Under the pieces are notes generated by a model. It was not told the DNA's origin and ran no database searches. It saw nothing but the letters and a program-made list of their open reading frames with translations. From Azospira sp. I13 (GTDB lineage: Bacteria > Pseudomonadota > Gammaproteobacteria > Burkholderiales > Rhodocyclaceae), in the NCBI RefSeq assembly GCF_003112695.1, contig NZ_BFBP01000003.1, positions 440,391 to 504,390 of the forward strand: a DNA stretch of 64,000 nt, in the 5' to 3' direction. Positions 1-9,722 of the stretch are shown in pieces; positions within the stretch are counted from its first letter, which is position 1, and every line of letters begins with the position of its first letter. A program made the position numbers and the translations under genes.

Positions 1-534
1 TCCCGGACGGGTGACCGATTGTGTCCCTGAGGGATTTGATACCCGCATCTGCTGTCCGAACAAGAACGTGGCCTGTGTCTCATTGCCTCGCACAGAAACC
101 AACGAGATGCCCCCCAGAACTTCAACCGTGGAGAACGGGGTGGTAATGACGGCAGCTTCGTTTTTGCTGATGAATCCGCCGACGATACGCAAGGAGCCCC
201 GAATCAAATTCAGGCGAACCTTTCCCTTTTGGGTTTCGGCGTCATAGGTGAATTCATCAATCGTCAATTCCGAATCCGGCCCGAGGGTCAGCGCAGACTG
301 ATCCAGAAAAAGTGCGTGCAACGAGTCGTTGTTACCAGTCTGCAGGCGCTGGCCGGGAATCACGTTAACGCCAACATGTGCCGTATTGCCCGTATCGCCA
401 CTGGCGCTGCTCTGGGCTGAGGTGGTGACAATACCAACGGGCAAAATTGCCGCGTGTGCGGCCCCGGTGGGCAGTGCCGCACTGCTGGTGAGTGCAGCAG
501 CTAACCACAGGTCACGATAGAAGGGGGGGCTCAT
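1..534 (-). CDS. FecR-domain protein, exported (3' end outside window)
   Basis: Reading the minus strand from an ATG at 534 gives an open frame that runs off the window edge after 178 codons. The N-terminus has a signal-peptide-like stretch (LWLAAALTSSAALPTGAAHA), then a segment typical of FecR-like domains: GQRLQTGNNDSLHALFLDQS, a glycine-rich turn, TPFSTVEVLGG and VSVRGNET. FecR-like domains in such proteins are periplasmic and thought to bind ligands or surface polymers. The ATG lies 56 bases after the stop of the TPR/barrel gene on the same strand, so the two are probably one operon; an AAGGAG ribosome site precedes the ATG. FecR-like genes near TPR outer-membrane proteins occur in proteobacterial surface-protein clusters, but the exact role here is unknown. 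Confidence 0.8.
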   Translation of the reverse strand, partial: MSPPFYRDLWLAAALTSSAALPTGAAHAAILPVGIVTTSAQSSASGDTGNTAHVGVNVIPGQRLQTGNNDSLHALFLDQSALTLGPDSELTIDEFTYDAETQKGKVRLNLIRGSLRIVGGFISKNEAAVITTPFSTVEVLGGISLVSVRGNETQATFLFGQQMRVSNPSGTQSVTRPG

Positions 535-590
535 GGCAGACTCCTTGTGCAAGCATCAACTGTAAACGCAGGTCGTAAGACTCGATTCCA

Positions 591-1985
591 TCAGAATCGG
601 TAAACCAGGGCGCCCAGCGATGAGGTGTTTTTGCTTTGGTAATTTGGAATGTTCGAGTGGGTACGGGCTTGTTCCAATTGCATCAGCAATGACCAATCGC
701 TGGAAATGGGAATTGATAAACTAGCCCCCACGCGCCAGTCATCGTCCTTGCGGGTAATACCCGAATGAATGCTCGGATCCGGCCCACCGTATTTTCGTGA
801 TGCAACACCCGTCCATAGGGCGCTGTGCCAATAGCTGCCAACGGTACCGGAAATCGGGCTGGCAAAGCTGGTCGAGTAGGTGACTCTCAGCTCTTGCCCA
901 TCGTAGTCATAGTAATCGCGCCCGGTTTGATGTTTCCGCAAACCCAAGGTGGCGCTGATAAAGTGACCAGCAGCCAGTTCATGGGCCAACTGGAAGCGCA
1001 GATGGTTGTCAGGGCCAGCGAGCTGAGCTGCATTTGGAATGTCGATGCGCTCACTGTATTTGTAGTCTCGATATTCGTAGATGGCGCTGGTCAGCGTTTT
1101 TTCGCTTATCCGATATTCGGATTCCAGGCCCAGGCCCTGGTTGCTGAGGTAGCGATGCCCTTGGGCAGCAAGCTCGGTGAGGATCAGATAGGGGCGAATG
1201 TACCAACCCGGAAGCGAGGCTGCCGAGGGCTTGAAGCGTACCCCTGTGGTGAATTCGGCCCAGGCGAGATTGTAGGGCTGCTCCTGATTGGCCCGCAGTT
1301 GGCGGCCACTGGAGGACTGAAAATTGACGATCTGCCCCGTAAAGGAGCTGACCAGGGTTGCTTCGTTTTGCCAGCCGAGGTCGTAGCGATGATCCAGGCG
1401 GGCGGTCAGCTGTAAGTCGTTATCTGCTTTGGGCTTGAATCCCGGAAGCAACGGAACGAGGGCGCCCGCGGAATAGACCTGGTCCGCCTCACTGCGTGCG
1501 CTCGGATTGGTCTGCCGACGCAGGCCAACCATGATGCTGCCGCTCAGTTGCGATGGCTGGTTACGTGCGCTGACATCGCGCAGCAATCTTTCTGCCACGG
1601 CGCGTTGTTCGTCAGAGAGGCGGGTATCAGACAATGCCTGCTGGAGCAGGCTTTCAGACATCTGGTAAGAGCCGAGCCGATAGTAAAGCACCGCGAGTTC
1701 CAAACGAATCGAGGGGTGTGGGTCGGGACTCAGAAGTTGTCTTTCCAGTGCAGCAATGCCCCCTTCGTAATTACCAGCTGATATCAGCAGACGGGCATAT
1801 CTTTGGCCGGCATCCTGATCGCTCGGATCCTTGAGAACCTGCCGAAAGGCTTCGTTTACTTGGCTGTCAATAGCGTGAATGACTGGCGCCTCTTGGGCAA
1901 TAGCTAGCGTGCTTGCACATACCAAGGCACTAGCTACGAACCATTGCCGTAGCTCGGAACTCGGTTGATCCGGCGATTTTGCCAA
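591..1985 (-). CDS. TPR-containing outer-membrane beta-barrel protein (surface lipoprotein assembly modifier-like)
   Basis: A 464-residue protein starting at a TTG codon; an AGGAG ribosome site sits about 8 bases upstream and no better start is seen. A signal peptide ends near the AIAQ cleavage motif at residues 28-31. Residues about 40-140 form tetratricopeptide-like helices (for example NYEGGIAALERQL and RLELAVLYYRLGSYQ). The remaining 300 residues alternate aromatic and polar residues and end in a C-terminal aromatic residue (LGALVYRF), as in outer-membrane barrels. The TPR-plus-barrel layout resembles surface lipoprotein assembly modifier (Slam/DUF560) proteins; that assignment is inference. 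The FecR gene follows on the same strand. A 20-bp palindrome 45-65 bases upstream may regulate both. Confidence 0.75.
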   Translation of the reverse strand: MAKSPDQPSSELRQWFVASALVCASTLAIAQEAPVIHAIDSQVNEAFRQVLKDPSDQDAGQRYARLLISAGNYEGGIAALERQLLSPDPHPSIRLELAVLYYRLGSYQMSESLLQQALSDTRLSDEQRAVAERLLRDVSARNQPSQLSGSIMVGLRRQTNPSARSEADQVYSAGALVPLLPGFKPKADNDLQLTARLDHRYDLGWQNEATLVSSFTGQIVNFQSSSGRQLRANQEQPYNLAWAEFTTGVRFKPSAASLPGWYIRPYLILTELAAQGHRYLSNQGLGLESEYRISEKTLTSAIYEYRDYKYSERIDIPNAAQLAGPDNHLRFQLAHELAAGHFISATLGLRKHQTGRDYYDYDGQELRVTYSTSFASPISGTVGSYWHSALWTGVASRKYGGPDPSIHSGITRKDDDWRVGASLSIPISSDWSLLMQLEQARTHSNIPNYQSKNTSSLGALVYRF

Positions 1986-2029
1986 TTTTTCGACTCCTTG
2001 ATGGATTGGTGCGACAGCGCTTGATGACG

Positions 2030-2049
2030 GGAATAATGCGAATTATTCC
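2030..2049. promoter_or_regulatory. Perfect 20-bp palindrome upstream of the TPR/FecR operon
   Basis: GGAATAAT at 2030-2037 and ATTATTCC at 2042-2049 form a perfect 8-bp inverted repeat around GCGA. It lies 45-65 bases upstream of the TTG start at 1985, next to an AT-rich run (2050-2062) that could hold a minus-strand -10 box. The position suggests a repressor or activator site; this is inferred from sequence symmetry only. Confidence 0.45.
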
Positions 2050-2062
2050 ATAAATATAATGC

Positions 2063-2569
2063 TAACAGGTTTTATGCAAGAATTCTTAGCGAGTCTGGTT
2101 AAAGTCGATAGCCAGTATTCACGCGTGGAGTTCTGGCTGAAAATGGATCGGGAAACAGGGCCGGCACCAAGCCGTGTGATGACTTGGCCCTCCCTGCGTT
2201 TGAGGAAATTCATGGGAACGTCGCATCAAAAGTGGAAATAACAAGCCACAGCAGCAATTTCAACGCAGATGGCAAGGCTAATGCGCCATTTTTCGGGTGC
2301 GCAAGACATGTTCCGTCGTTTTTCCCCAGTTCATAAGTAATAAATGGCTGCGGCATTGCATCAGTAGCCCATTTCCTCACCAACATGCGAAAGCCCTGCG
2401 TTCTTGGGCGTGTCGATGTGATTGTTCGAGAGGTTTGGGCCGCTGCCTGCAACTGAACGGGGGGGGATGTCATTGGGCGGCATCTGGCTAGGCCACCTGC
2501 TGGGCTACAGGGCATCCGCGCGTATTGCAGTAGATCCCCTCAATGCCATTTGTCGCGCAACCCAAGGAA
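2063..2569. other. Intergenic stretch without a convincing gene
   Basis: About 500 bases between the TPR operon promoter and the tRNA-Arg terminator. Short open frames exist on both strands, but they lack ribosome sites, known motifs and sensible composition. I see no RNA gene or repeat here. Confidence 0.5.
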
Positions 2570-2570
2570 A

Positions 2571-2605
2571 GGCCCCCGAGTTCAGACGAAATCGGGGGCC
2601 TTTTT
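2571..2605. terminator. Strong hairpin terminator beside tRNA-Arg
   Basis: GGCCCCCGA (2571-2579) pairs with TCGGGGGCC (2592-2600) and is followed by TTTTT on the plus strand. On the minus strand it lies directly downstream of tRNA-Arg and is followed by TTT. It probably ends tRNA transcription and may work in both directions. Confidence 0.8.
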
Positions 2606-2610
2606 GTCGC

Positions 2611-2685
2611 TGGCGTCCCCACCCGGAATCGAACCAGGAACTGCTCCTTAGGAGGGAGCCGTTATATCCATTTAACTATGGAGAC
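2611..2685 (-). tRNA. tRNA-Arg (anticodon CCT), CCA encoded
   Basis: The minus strand gives a complete cloverleaf. Acceptor arm GTCTCCA (2685-2679) pairs with TGGGGAC (2621-2615), followed by discriminator G and an encoded CCA (2613-2611). The anticodon stem GCTCC/GGAGC encloses the loop CTCCTAA, so the anticodon is CCT, which reads AGG codons (arginine). The T arm contains GGTTCGATTCC. A strong hairpin terminator follows at 2571-2605. Confidence 0.95.
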
Positions 2686-2833
2686 TCGTGCTGCCGGTGC
2701 CCGGTACTGCCCGCTGTCACAGGGGCGCCGGGGCTGGCGCAGAAGGGCGACAAGTCTATCAGCTAGGCTGCGGGAGTGAAAGGCGAAAGCAGGAGGGCAG
2801 GCGCTGGGAATGGTACGCCTGCCCCGGGTTGGC

Positions 2834-4047
<1,214 letters not shown>

Positions 4048-4054
<7 letters not shown>

Positions 4055-4815
4055 GGCAGGGCCTCTCCGAGAGGGGCTGCGGGGTGGGTGGGGGCGTCGT
4101 GCACGATCTGGCCGTCGAGAAAGCGCACCTGGCGCTTGGCATGGTGGGCGATGTCCGGCTCGTGGGTGACCAGGACGATGGTGATGCCTTCCCGGTTCAA
4201 CTCTTCGAACAGGGCCATGATTTCCTCGCTGGTATGGCTGTCCAGATTGCCCGTGGGTTCGTCGGCGAGGATCAGCCGGGGCCGGTTCACCAGGGCCCGG
4301 GCGATGGCCACCCGCTGCTGCTGGCCGCCGGAAATGCGGTTGGGCAGGGATTTGCCGTACTTGCCCAGGCCCACCTTGGCGAGCATCTCCCGGGCCCGGG
4401 CCAGACGCTCTTCTTTCTCCACGCCGTAGTAGACCAGGGGCAGGGCCACGTTGTCTTCCAGGTTCATGCGGGGCAGCAGATTGAAACCCTGGAAGACGAA
4501 GCCGATGGTGCGGTTGCGCAACAGAGCAGTCTGGTCCTTGTCCAGCTCGGCGACGCTCTTGCCGTCGAGCACGTAGCGACCGGCAGTGGGCCGATCCAGG
4601 CAGCCGAGGATGTTCATGAAGGTGGATTTGCCGGAACCGGAGGGGCCCATGATGGCCACGAATTCCCCCGGAGTAATGGTCAGGCTGACGCCCTTGAGTA
4701 CCGGGAAGGGCCCCATGGGCGTGTCGTAGGCCTTGTCCAGGTTCTCCACCTGGATGACCGCCATATTGCTGCCCCCGGGGTGGGCGGAGAGGACGGAATG
4801 GGGCGTCAGGCCCAT
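4048..4815 (-). CDS. MacB/LolD-type ABC transporter ATP-binding protein
   Basis: A 255-residue ATPase. Walker A GPSGSGKS lies near residues 57-64, the signature is [15 protein letters not shown], Walker B is [13 protein letters not shown], and the switch histidine is in VTHEPD. These are typical of the MacB/LolD/FtsE branch. The ATG at 4815 overlaps the adaptor stop as TGATG, which favours this start through coupling; a second ATG at 4764 (MAVIQVENL) matches where family members usually begin and is an alternative. The protein would power the permease encoded next on the same strand. Confidence 0.93.
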
Positions 4816-6053
4816 CAGAACATCCTCATGCGCAGGTTGCCGGAACCGGCGGAGCCATTGGCATCGGGCAGGTTTTCGCCCAGCACCACCTGATCGCCCA
4901 CCTTGAGCTCGCTGGAGGTGATTTCGGTGTTGCGGTTGTCGGTAATGCCCAGGGTGACGCTGATGGGGACCACTTCGCCGCCCCGCAGCACGTACACCGT
5001 GCCGCTGGCACTGTCCTTCTTGCGCTGGCGGTCGCCGGACTTGGCGTTGTTGCCGGGGCCGGGGGGCGGGCCCATGCCCATCATGCCGGGGCCGCCCAGG
5101 GGTGAGGCACTGCTGGCCTTCTTCGGCTCCGCCGGCTTGTAGCGCAGGGCAGCGTTGGGCACGGTGAGTACGTCATCATGCTTGGCCACGGCGATATTCA
5201 CGTAGGCAGTCATGCCGGGCAGAAGAATCTGTTCCGGGTTTTCCACCGCCACCACCACGTTATAGGTGACCACGTTCTGCTGGGTGGTGGGGTTGAGGCG
5301 CATCTGCTTCACCTCGCCCTTGAAACTGCGGTTGGGGAAGGCGTCCACGTTGAATTTCACCGGTTGCCCCACCTTGATGTTGCCGATGTCGGCTTCGGCG
5401 AAGCTGGTGTAAATCTGCATGGCTGTCAGATCCTGGGCGATCTTGAACAGGGTGGGAGTCTGGAAGCTGGCGGCCACGGTCTGGCCCACGTCGATCTGCC
5501 GGTCCACCACCACGCCGGAAACCGGGGAGCGGATTACCGAATAACCCAGGTTGGCCCGGTCTTTCTGGTTGGCGGCCTGGCTCTGCTGGAACTGGGCCTG
5601 GGCGGCGCGGCGGGCCTGCACCGCCTGGTCCAGCTCCTGGCGGCTGACGTATTCCTGGGCGAAGAGGGCCTTCATACGCTCCTCGCTGGCAATGGCCAGG
5701 TCCAGGGACGCTTTGGCGCTGGCGATATTGGCGTCGCTCTGGTGCACCTGGGCGGCGTAGAGGGAATCGTCCAGCTCGGCGAGAATCTGGCCCTGCTTCA
5801 CCTGATCGTTGAAATCCACGTAGAGCTTGCGCACGGTGCCGGAAACCTGGGTACCCACGTTGACCAGGGTCACCGGGTTGAGGGTGCCGTTGGCGGAAAC
5901 GCTCTGGGTGATGCTGCCCTTTTCCAGGGCCTGCAGCTTGTAGCGCTGCTCCACGGTAGGAGCGGTGGCCTTCTGGTAGGCCACGTAGCCGCCGCCGGCC
6001 AGGAGGGGAATGGCCAGGGCGAGGACGATGGTTTTCTTGTTCGGGCGTTTCAT
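4815..6053 (-). CDS. MacA-like periplasmic adaptor (membrane fusion protein)
   Basis: A 412-residue HlyD/RND-type adaptor. An N-terminal membrane anchor (about residues 8-24, IVLALAIPLLAGGGYVAY) precedes a lipoyl-like half (ANGTLNPVTLVNVGTQVSG), a coiled-coil hairpin (about 105-170), and the second lipoyl half with SPVSGVVVDRQIDVGQTV. A beta-barrel domain follows (FAEADIGNIKVGQPVKF), and near residues 315-345 there is a Gly/Pro/Met-rich insert. It would bridge the inner-membrane ABC pair and the TolC-like channel. The ATG lies 2 bases after the tolC-like stop, and the 3' end overlaps the ATPase gene. An efflux or export role is established for the family; the substrate is unknown. Confidence 0.92.
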   Translation of the reverse strand: MKRPNKKTIVLALAIPLLAGGGYVAYQKATAPTVEQRYKLQALEKGSITQSVSANGTLNPVTLVNVGTQVSGTVRKLYVDFNDQVKQGQILAELDDSLYAAQVHQSDANIASAKASLDLAIASEERMKALFAQEYVSRQELDQAVQARRAAQAQFQQSQAANQKDRANLGYSVIRSPVSGVVVDRQIDVGQTVAASFQTPTLFKIAQDLTAMQIYTSFAEADIGNIKVGQPVKFNVDAFPNRSFKGEVKQMRLNPTTQQNVVTYNVVVAVENPEQILLPGMTAYVNIAVAKHDDVLTVPNAALRYKPAEPKKASSASPLGGPGMMGMGPPPGPGNNAKSGDRQRKKDSASGTVYVLRGGEVVPISVTLGITDNRNTEITSSELKVGDQVVLGENLPDANGSAGSGNLRMRMF

Positions 6054-6054
6054 G

Positions 6055-7590
6055 TCAGTTCGTGCCTTGGGGAGTGCCGGAGGAAACCGGCTGGCTGGCC
6101 CCGTTCAGGGGTTGGCTGGCGGAAGAGGGGAGGGTTGTGGTGGCAGAGCTGCGGGCGTCGGGCAAGCTCTGCAGCAGGGAAATATCCAGGTTGCCCATGG
6201 CCTGGGCCAGGGTGGCGCGGGAGACGTTCCAGTCGAAGGTGGCCTGTACCCGCTGCTGCCGGGCCAGGGCCAGGGCGCTCTGGGCGTTGAGGACATCGAG
6301 AATGCTGCCGACGCCAGCCTTGTAGCGGCCCAGGGCCACCTTCTCGGCGGCCTCGGCGGAGTTGAGCAGGTCGGCCGTGGTCTGCAGGGATTGGCCCGCC
6401 GTCAGCAGATTCTGGTAGGACTGCCAGACATCCAGGGCCACCTGCTGGCGGATGCGCTCCCGCTGGGCTTCCCGGGCTTCCTTCAGGGCTTCCGCGTTAC
6501 GTACCTTGTACGTGGTGGAAAAACCGGTAAACAGGGGCACGTTGAGGGTGACACCGATGCTGGAGGTGTGACTGCTGCTGCCGCCAATATCCTGGAAGGC
6601 GGGCGCGGCGGCGAGGGAGACAGTGGGCAGGCCGGCGGCTCGGGCGGCGTCCACGCTGGCCTGGGCGGCCTTGACCTGGGCTTCGGCGGCATTCAGGTCG
6701 GGGCGGCGTCGGCGAGCCTCTTCCACCAGGGCGGCGACATCCTGTTGGAATGCCTTGTCTGGTGCGGCCAGGGGGGCGGCCGGCACCAGGGCTGGAGGAC
6801 GATGGGCATCGCCACCGATGACGGTGGCCAGGCTGCCCTGGGCGTTCTTCAGATCGCGCTCCGCCTGGATGCGCTTCAGGGTGGCCTGGGAATAGGCGGT
6901 CTGGGCTTGCAGGCGGTCGGCAGGAGTGGCGGTACCCACCTTGTAGCGGGCTTCGGCGGCGTTGAAACTTTCCTGGGCGGCCCGCTCCGACTCCCGGGCA
7001 GCGGCCTGGGCGGCATCGCCGGCCTGGACCTGGTAGTAGCCCTGGAGGGCGGCAAGGAAGACGCTCTGCACCGTGCTGTCCTGGGTGGCCGCCGCTGCCG
7101 CCAGCAACTGGCGGGCGTTTTCCAGGGTGGCGGCCCGGGTACCGAAGTCGAACAGCAGGTAGGAGAGGGTCAGGCTGGCGTTTTTCTGCGTATAGCTCTC
7201 CGGGTTGCGCGCATCGTTGCGGTTGCGGCTCTGGCCGGCAGCCAGGTTGAGGCTGGGCAGGTAGGCGGCCTGGGCCACGCCCACCAGGGCGGCCTGGGCC
7301 CGGGCATTGGCCCAGATTTCCCGGGTCTGGGGATTGTGGCAAAGGGCCCGGTTCACTACTTCCACCAGATCCAGGGGCGCAGCAGCCGGCCTTTCGGGGC
7401 AGGGGCGGGCGCTTTCGGGGCCGCCCAGCAGGGGCCGGGGCGGAGTCAGGGCTTCGGTATCGAAAGGGTCCAGGGCCCGGGCCGGGGCGCTGCCAAGCAG
7501 GGCCAGCAGCGGGAGGGCAAGAGCAAGTGTATGGACGGAACGGCGGGGTCGGGGCAGGGTTCCCCGGGCGGGCTTCAAAGCGGGTTTCAT
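6055..7590 (-). CDS. TolC-family outer-membrane channel protein
   Basis: An outer-membrane efflux protein of about 511 residues, first gene of the exporter operon. The chosen ATG at 7590 (MKPALKPARG) is followed by a signal peptide (LALALPLLALLGSAPARA). A longer TTG frame from 7662 is rejected because the best -10 box, TATACT, lies inside it at 7632-7627. The body has the two duplicated helical repeats of TolC-type proteins: LVEVVNRALCHNPQTREIW with QAAYLPSLNLAAGQSRNRN, and ARRRRPDLNAAEAQVKAAQ with AAGLPTVSLAAAP. It would form the outer exit duct for the MacAB-type pump. The next gene starts 2 bases after its stop. Confidence 0.9.
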   Translation of the reverse strand: MKPALKPARGTLPRPRRSVHTLALALPLLALLGSAPARALDPFDTEALTPPRPLLGGPESARPCPERPAAAPLDLVEVVNRALCHNPQTREIWANARAQAALVGVAQAAYLPSLNLAAGQSRNRNDARNPESYTQKNASLTLSYLLFDFGTRAATLENARQLLAAAAATQDSTVQSVFLAALQGYYQVQAGDAAQAAARESERAAQESFNAAEARYKVGTATPADRLQAQTAYSQATLKRIQAERDLKNAQGSLATVIGGDAHRPPALVPAAPLAAPDKAFQQDVAALVEEARRRRPDLNAAEAQVKAAQASVDAARAAGLPTVSLAAAPAFQDIGGSSSHTSSIGVTLNVPLFTGFSTTYKVRNAEALKEAREAQRERIRQQVALDVWQSYQNLLTAGQSLQTTADLLNSAEAAEKVALGRYKAGVGSILDVLNAQSALALARQQRVQATFDWNVSRATLAQAMGNLDISLLQSLPDARSSATTTLPSSASQPLNGASQPVSSGTPQGTN

Positions 7591-7626
7591 GAAGGGGTGG
7601 CCGGAGCCATGGATGATTTTTGCCAA

Positions 7627-7632
7627 AGTATA
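7627..7632 (-). promoter_or_regulatory. Probable -10 box of the efflux operon
   Basis: TATACT on the minus strand lies about 37 bases upstream of the tolC-like ATG at 7590. No good -35 box is seen at 17-bp spacing, so the promoter may need an activator or be weak. Its position supports the ATG at 7590 as the translation start. Confidence 0.4.
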
Positions 7633-7788
7633 ACGGCCCCGGGAAAGGGGCCGTGGGAACAAGTTGTTACGGGATGTTGCAATTGCAAAATCCCGTTTGG
7701 TCTGGTGGTTTTGTCGTCGCTTTTGCGCGGCTTTTGCGCGAAATTCACTTGAATTTCGCGTGGACTCCGGGTGGATTTTTCCCCGCGT

Positions 7789-8481
7789 TCAGTCCGCCAG
7801 TTCGATCTGACCGGAGATGTTCACCATGACGCTGGATTCGCCGCCTTCCATGGGCATGGGGCTGGCCTCCGCTGCCATGAGGGCCGCCTTCATGCGGGGG
7901 GCGAAGGGCGGGCGGCCACCGCTGCTGCCGATGGAAAGCTGCTTGACCCGCCAGGCCTTGCCCAGGGTATCGCCTACCAGCTTGGCCCGGGCATTGAAGG
8001 CGGCCAGGGCGTCCACCATGGCCTCATCCTCGATCTTCTTCTGGGTTTCCGGGGCCGGCAGGAAATGCACGCCGGCTACGCCGAGCGTGGCTTGCAGCTT
8101 GCCCAGCAGCTCGGAGAGGGCGGCGGCGTCCCGGGCTTCCAGGGTGATGTCGGAGCGCATGCGCCAGGATTCGATACGGCCGCTCTTGCCATAGATCGGG
8201 TAGGTGGTGGTGCCGCCGCTCTGGGCCTTGACGCCCTTGTAGCCCTTGGCGGTGCGCAGGCCTTCGGCGACTGCGCTGTTCACCTTCTGGGCCAGGTCGC
8301 CGGTACCGCTGCCGCTGGCTTCGGCGAATACCACCGCCTGTACCAGATCGTTGGGGGCCGGGCGGCTGGCGGAGGCGGAGAGGTCCACCAGGGTGCCAGC
8401 CTGGGCACCGGTGGCAAGGCCGAGGGCGGCGACGGCGAGAAGGCTGCAGAAGCGGGGGGCGGGGGAGCGGCGCAGGAACAT
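7789..8481 (-). CDS. SIMPL-domain (DUF541) exported protein
   Basis: A protein of about 230 residues. The start is set at ATG 8481 because AAAGGAAAG lies just upstream and a signal peptide follows at once (FCSLLAVAALGLATGAQA). A longer frame from 8553 has no ribosome site and no hydrophobic start. The mature part matches the SIMPL/DUF541 family: an early VDLSASASRPAPND region, SDITLEARDAAALSELLGKL, and near the C-terminus KLVGDTLGKAWRVKQLSIG. Family members are periplasmic and of poorly known function, some linked to oxidative stress. It is divergent from bcp; a TACAAT box at 8520-8515 may be its -10 element. Confidence 0.82.
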   Translation of the reverse strand: MFLRRSPAPRFCSLLAVAALGLATGAQAGTLVDLSASASRPAPNDLVQAVVFAEASGSGTGDLAQKVNSAVAEGLRTAKGYKGVKAQSGGTTTYPIYGKSGRIESWRMRSDITLEARDAAALSELLGKLQATLGVAGVHFLPAPETQKKIEDEAMVDALAAFNARAKLVGDTLGKAWRVKQLSIGSSGGRPPFAPRMKAALMAAEASPMPMEGGESSVMVNISGQIELAD

Positions 8482-8613
8482 GGTCTTTCCTTTCAGCGAT
8501 GCAGGGCAAAGGCACATTGTAGCGCCGGCACGGCGGGTGGCACCGGCCGGCAAGCTCGGCTAGAATCGGCTCACCTCAGGCAAGGTCCATGAGGCGTCTT
8601 TGAGGAGACTGCG

Positions 8614-9078
8614 ATGCTCAAGCCCGGCCAGGCTGCACCAGAATTCACGCTTCCGGATGCGGACATGGAACTGGTGTCGCTTGCCGCTTACCAGGGTAGG
8701 CAGCACGTCATTCTCTTCTTCTATCCCAAGGACGACACCCCGGGCTGCACCCTGGAGGCCACGGATTTTTCCGATCACGAGGAAGAGTTCGGGCGCCAGG
8801 ACTGCACCCTTCTCGGCATCAGCCGGGACGACTGCCTGCGCCATGCCGAATTCCGCGACAAGCACGGTATTTCCGTGCGCCTGTTGTCGGACGAGGAAGG
8901 CCAGGTGTGCCGCCGCTACGGGGTGTGGCAGGCGAAGGAGGTGGATGGTGTGAAAAAGCACGGCATCCTCCGCTCCACCTTCGTCATCGACAAACAGGGC
9001 CTTGTGCGCCACGCCTTCTACGGCGTCAATGCCAAGGGTCATGCGCTGGAAATGCTGCGCCTGGCCAAGGAACTTTAG
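8614..9078 (+). CDS. bcp: Thioredoxin-dependent thiol peroxidase (Bcp/PrxQ family)
   Basis: A 154-residue peroxiredoxin. It carries the Prx active-site motif FFYPKDDTPGCTLEA with the peroxidatic cysteine near residue 45. The family usually has a second cysteine five residues later; here that position is not cysteine (CTLEAT), so this looks like a one-cysteine-type or atypical Bcp, with further cysteines at CTLLG, CLRH and VCRR. It would reduce hydrogen peroxide and organic peroxides in the cytoplasm. The ATG is preceded by GAGGAG. slyD starts 10 bases after its stop, with that gene's ribosome site overlapping this stop codon, so the two are co-transcribed. Confidence 0.92.
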   Translation: MLKPGQAAPEFTLPDADMELVSLAAYQGRQHVILFFYPKDDTPGCTLEATDFSDHEEEFGRQDCTLLGISRDDCLRHAEFRDKHGISVRLLSDEEGQVCRRYGVWQAKEVDGVKKHGILRSTFVIDKQGLVRHAFYGVNAKGHALEMLRLAKEL

Positions 9079-9088
9079 GAATTTCCCC

Positions 9089-9574
9089 ATGCAAGTTGCA
9101 AAGAACACCGTTGTCACCCTGGACTACAACGTCACCGATCCCGATGGCGTCCTGGTGGATGCGGGCGAAGATCCGCTGGTGTACCTCCACGGCGGTTACG
9201 ACGACATCTTCCCGAAAATCGAAGAGGCCATCCAGGGCAAGAGCGTGGGCGAAACCGTCAAGGTCAAGCTGCAGCCCGATGATGCCTTCGGCGAATACGA
9301 TTCCGAACTGGTGCAGATGGAGCCCCGGGAGAATTTCCCCGAAACCCTGGAAGTCGGCATGCAGTTTGAAGGCGCGCCGGAAGGCAGTGGCGAAGACGAC
9401 TTCGTACTCTACCGGGTGACTGACATTGCCGACGGCAAGGTGGTGCTGGACGGCAACCATCCTCTGGCCGGTACCGCCCTGGTCTTCACCTGCACGGTCA
9501 CCGCTGTGCGCCCGGCCAGCGCCGAGGAACTGGCCCACGGCCACGTGCACGACGGCGAGTGTGACGACGAGTAA
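9089..9574 (+). CDS. slyD: FKBP-type peptidyl-prolyl isomerase SlyD
   Basis: A 161-residue SlyD-type chaperone/isomerase. The start at ATG 9089 is fixed by AGGA at 9077-9080 and by the family N-terminus MQVAKNTVVTLDYNVTD. The FKBP domain is split by the insert-in-flap region: LVYLHGGYDDIFPKIEEAI, then QPDDAFGEYD, and later DGNHPLAGTALVF. The C-terminal tail HGHVHDGECDDE is a short His/Cys-rich metal-binding tail like the nickel-binding tail of SlyD. It assists proline isomerisation and nickel delivery in the cytoplasm. A hairpin terminator follows at 9608. Confidence 0.93.
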   Translation: MQVAKNTVVTLDYNVTDPDGVLVDAGEDPLVYLHGGYDDIFPKIEEAIQGKSVGETVKVKLQPDDAFGEYDSELVQMEPRENFPETLEVGMQFEGAPEGSGEDDFVLYRVTDIADGKVVLDGNHPLAGTALVFTCTVTAVRPASAEELAHGHVHDGECDDE

Positions 9575-9607
9575 TCGGCTTCTGCAGCCGCTGTTTGCGG
9601 TCACCAA

Positions 9608-9635
9608 AAGGCCCCGCTTCGGCGGGGCTTTTTTC
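9608..9635 (+). terminator. Rho-independent terminator after slyD
   Basis: A GC-rich hairpin (GCCCCGC, TTC loop, GGCGGGGC) followed by TTTTTT, 34 bases after the slyD stop. It is a textbook intrinsic terminator for the bcp-slyD unit. Confidence 0.9.
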
Positions 9636-9722
9636 ATGCCGTTTGCTTAGCCTTGCCGCTCTGGTCTATAGTTTCCGACCATTGTCACAAAGGGCGCCAG
9701 TGCCCGTTTCCCGGAGAATTTT

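Noticed and set aside
2422..2766. Plus-strand frame overlapping tRNA-Arg and its terminator
   Set aside because: It reads through a tRNA gene and a terminator hairpin.
6010..7752. 580-codon plus-strand frame opposite the TolC-like gene
   Set aside because: Its translation is Gly-rich antisense of a clear TolC family protein; no ribosome site or family match.
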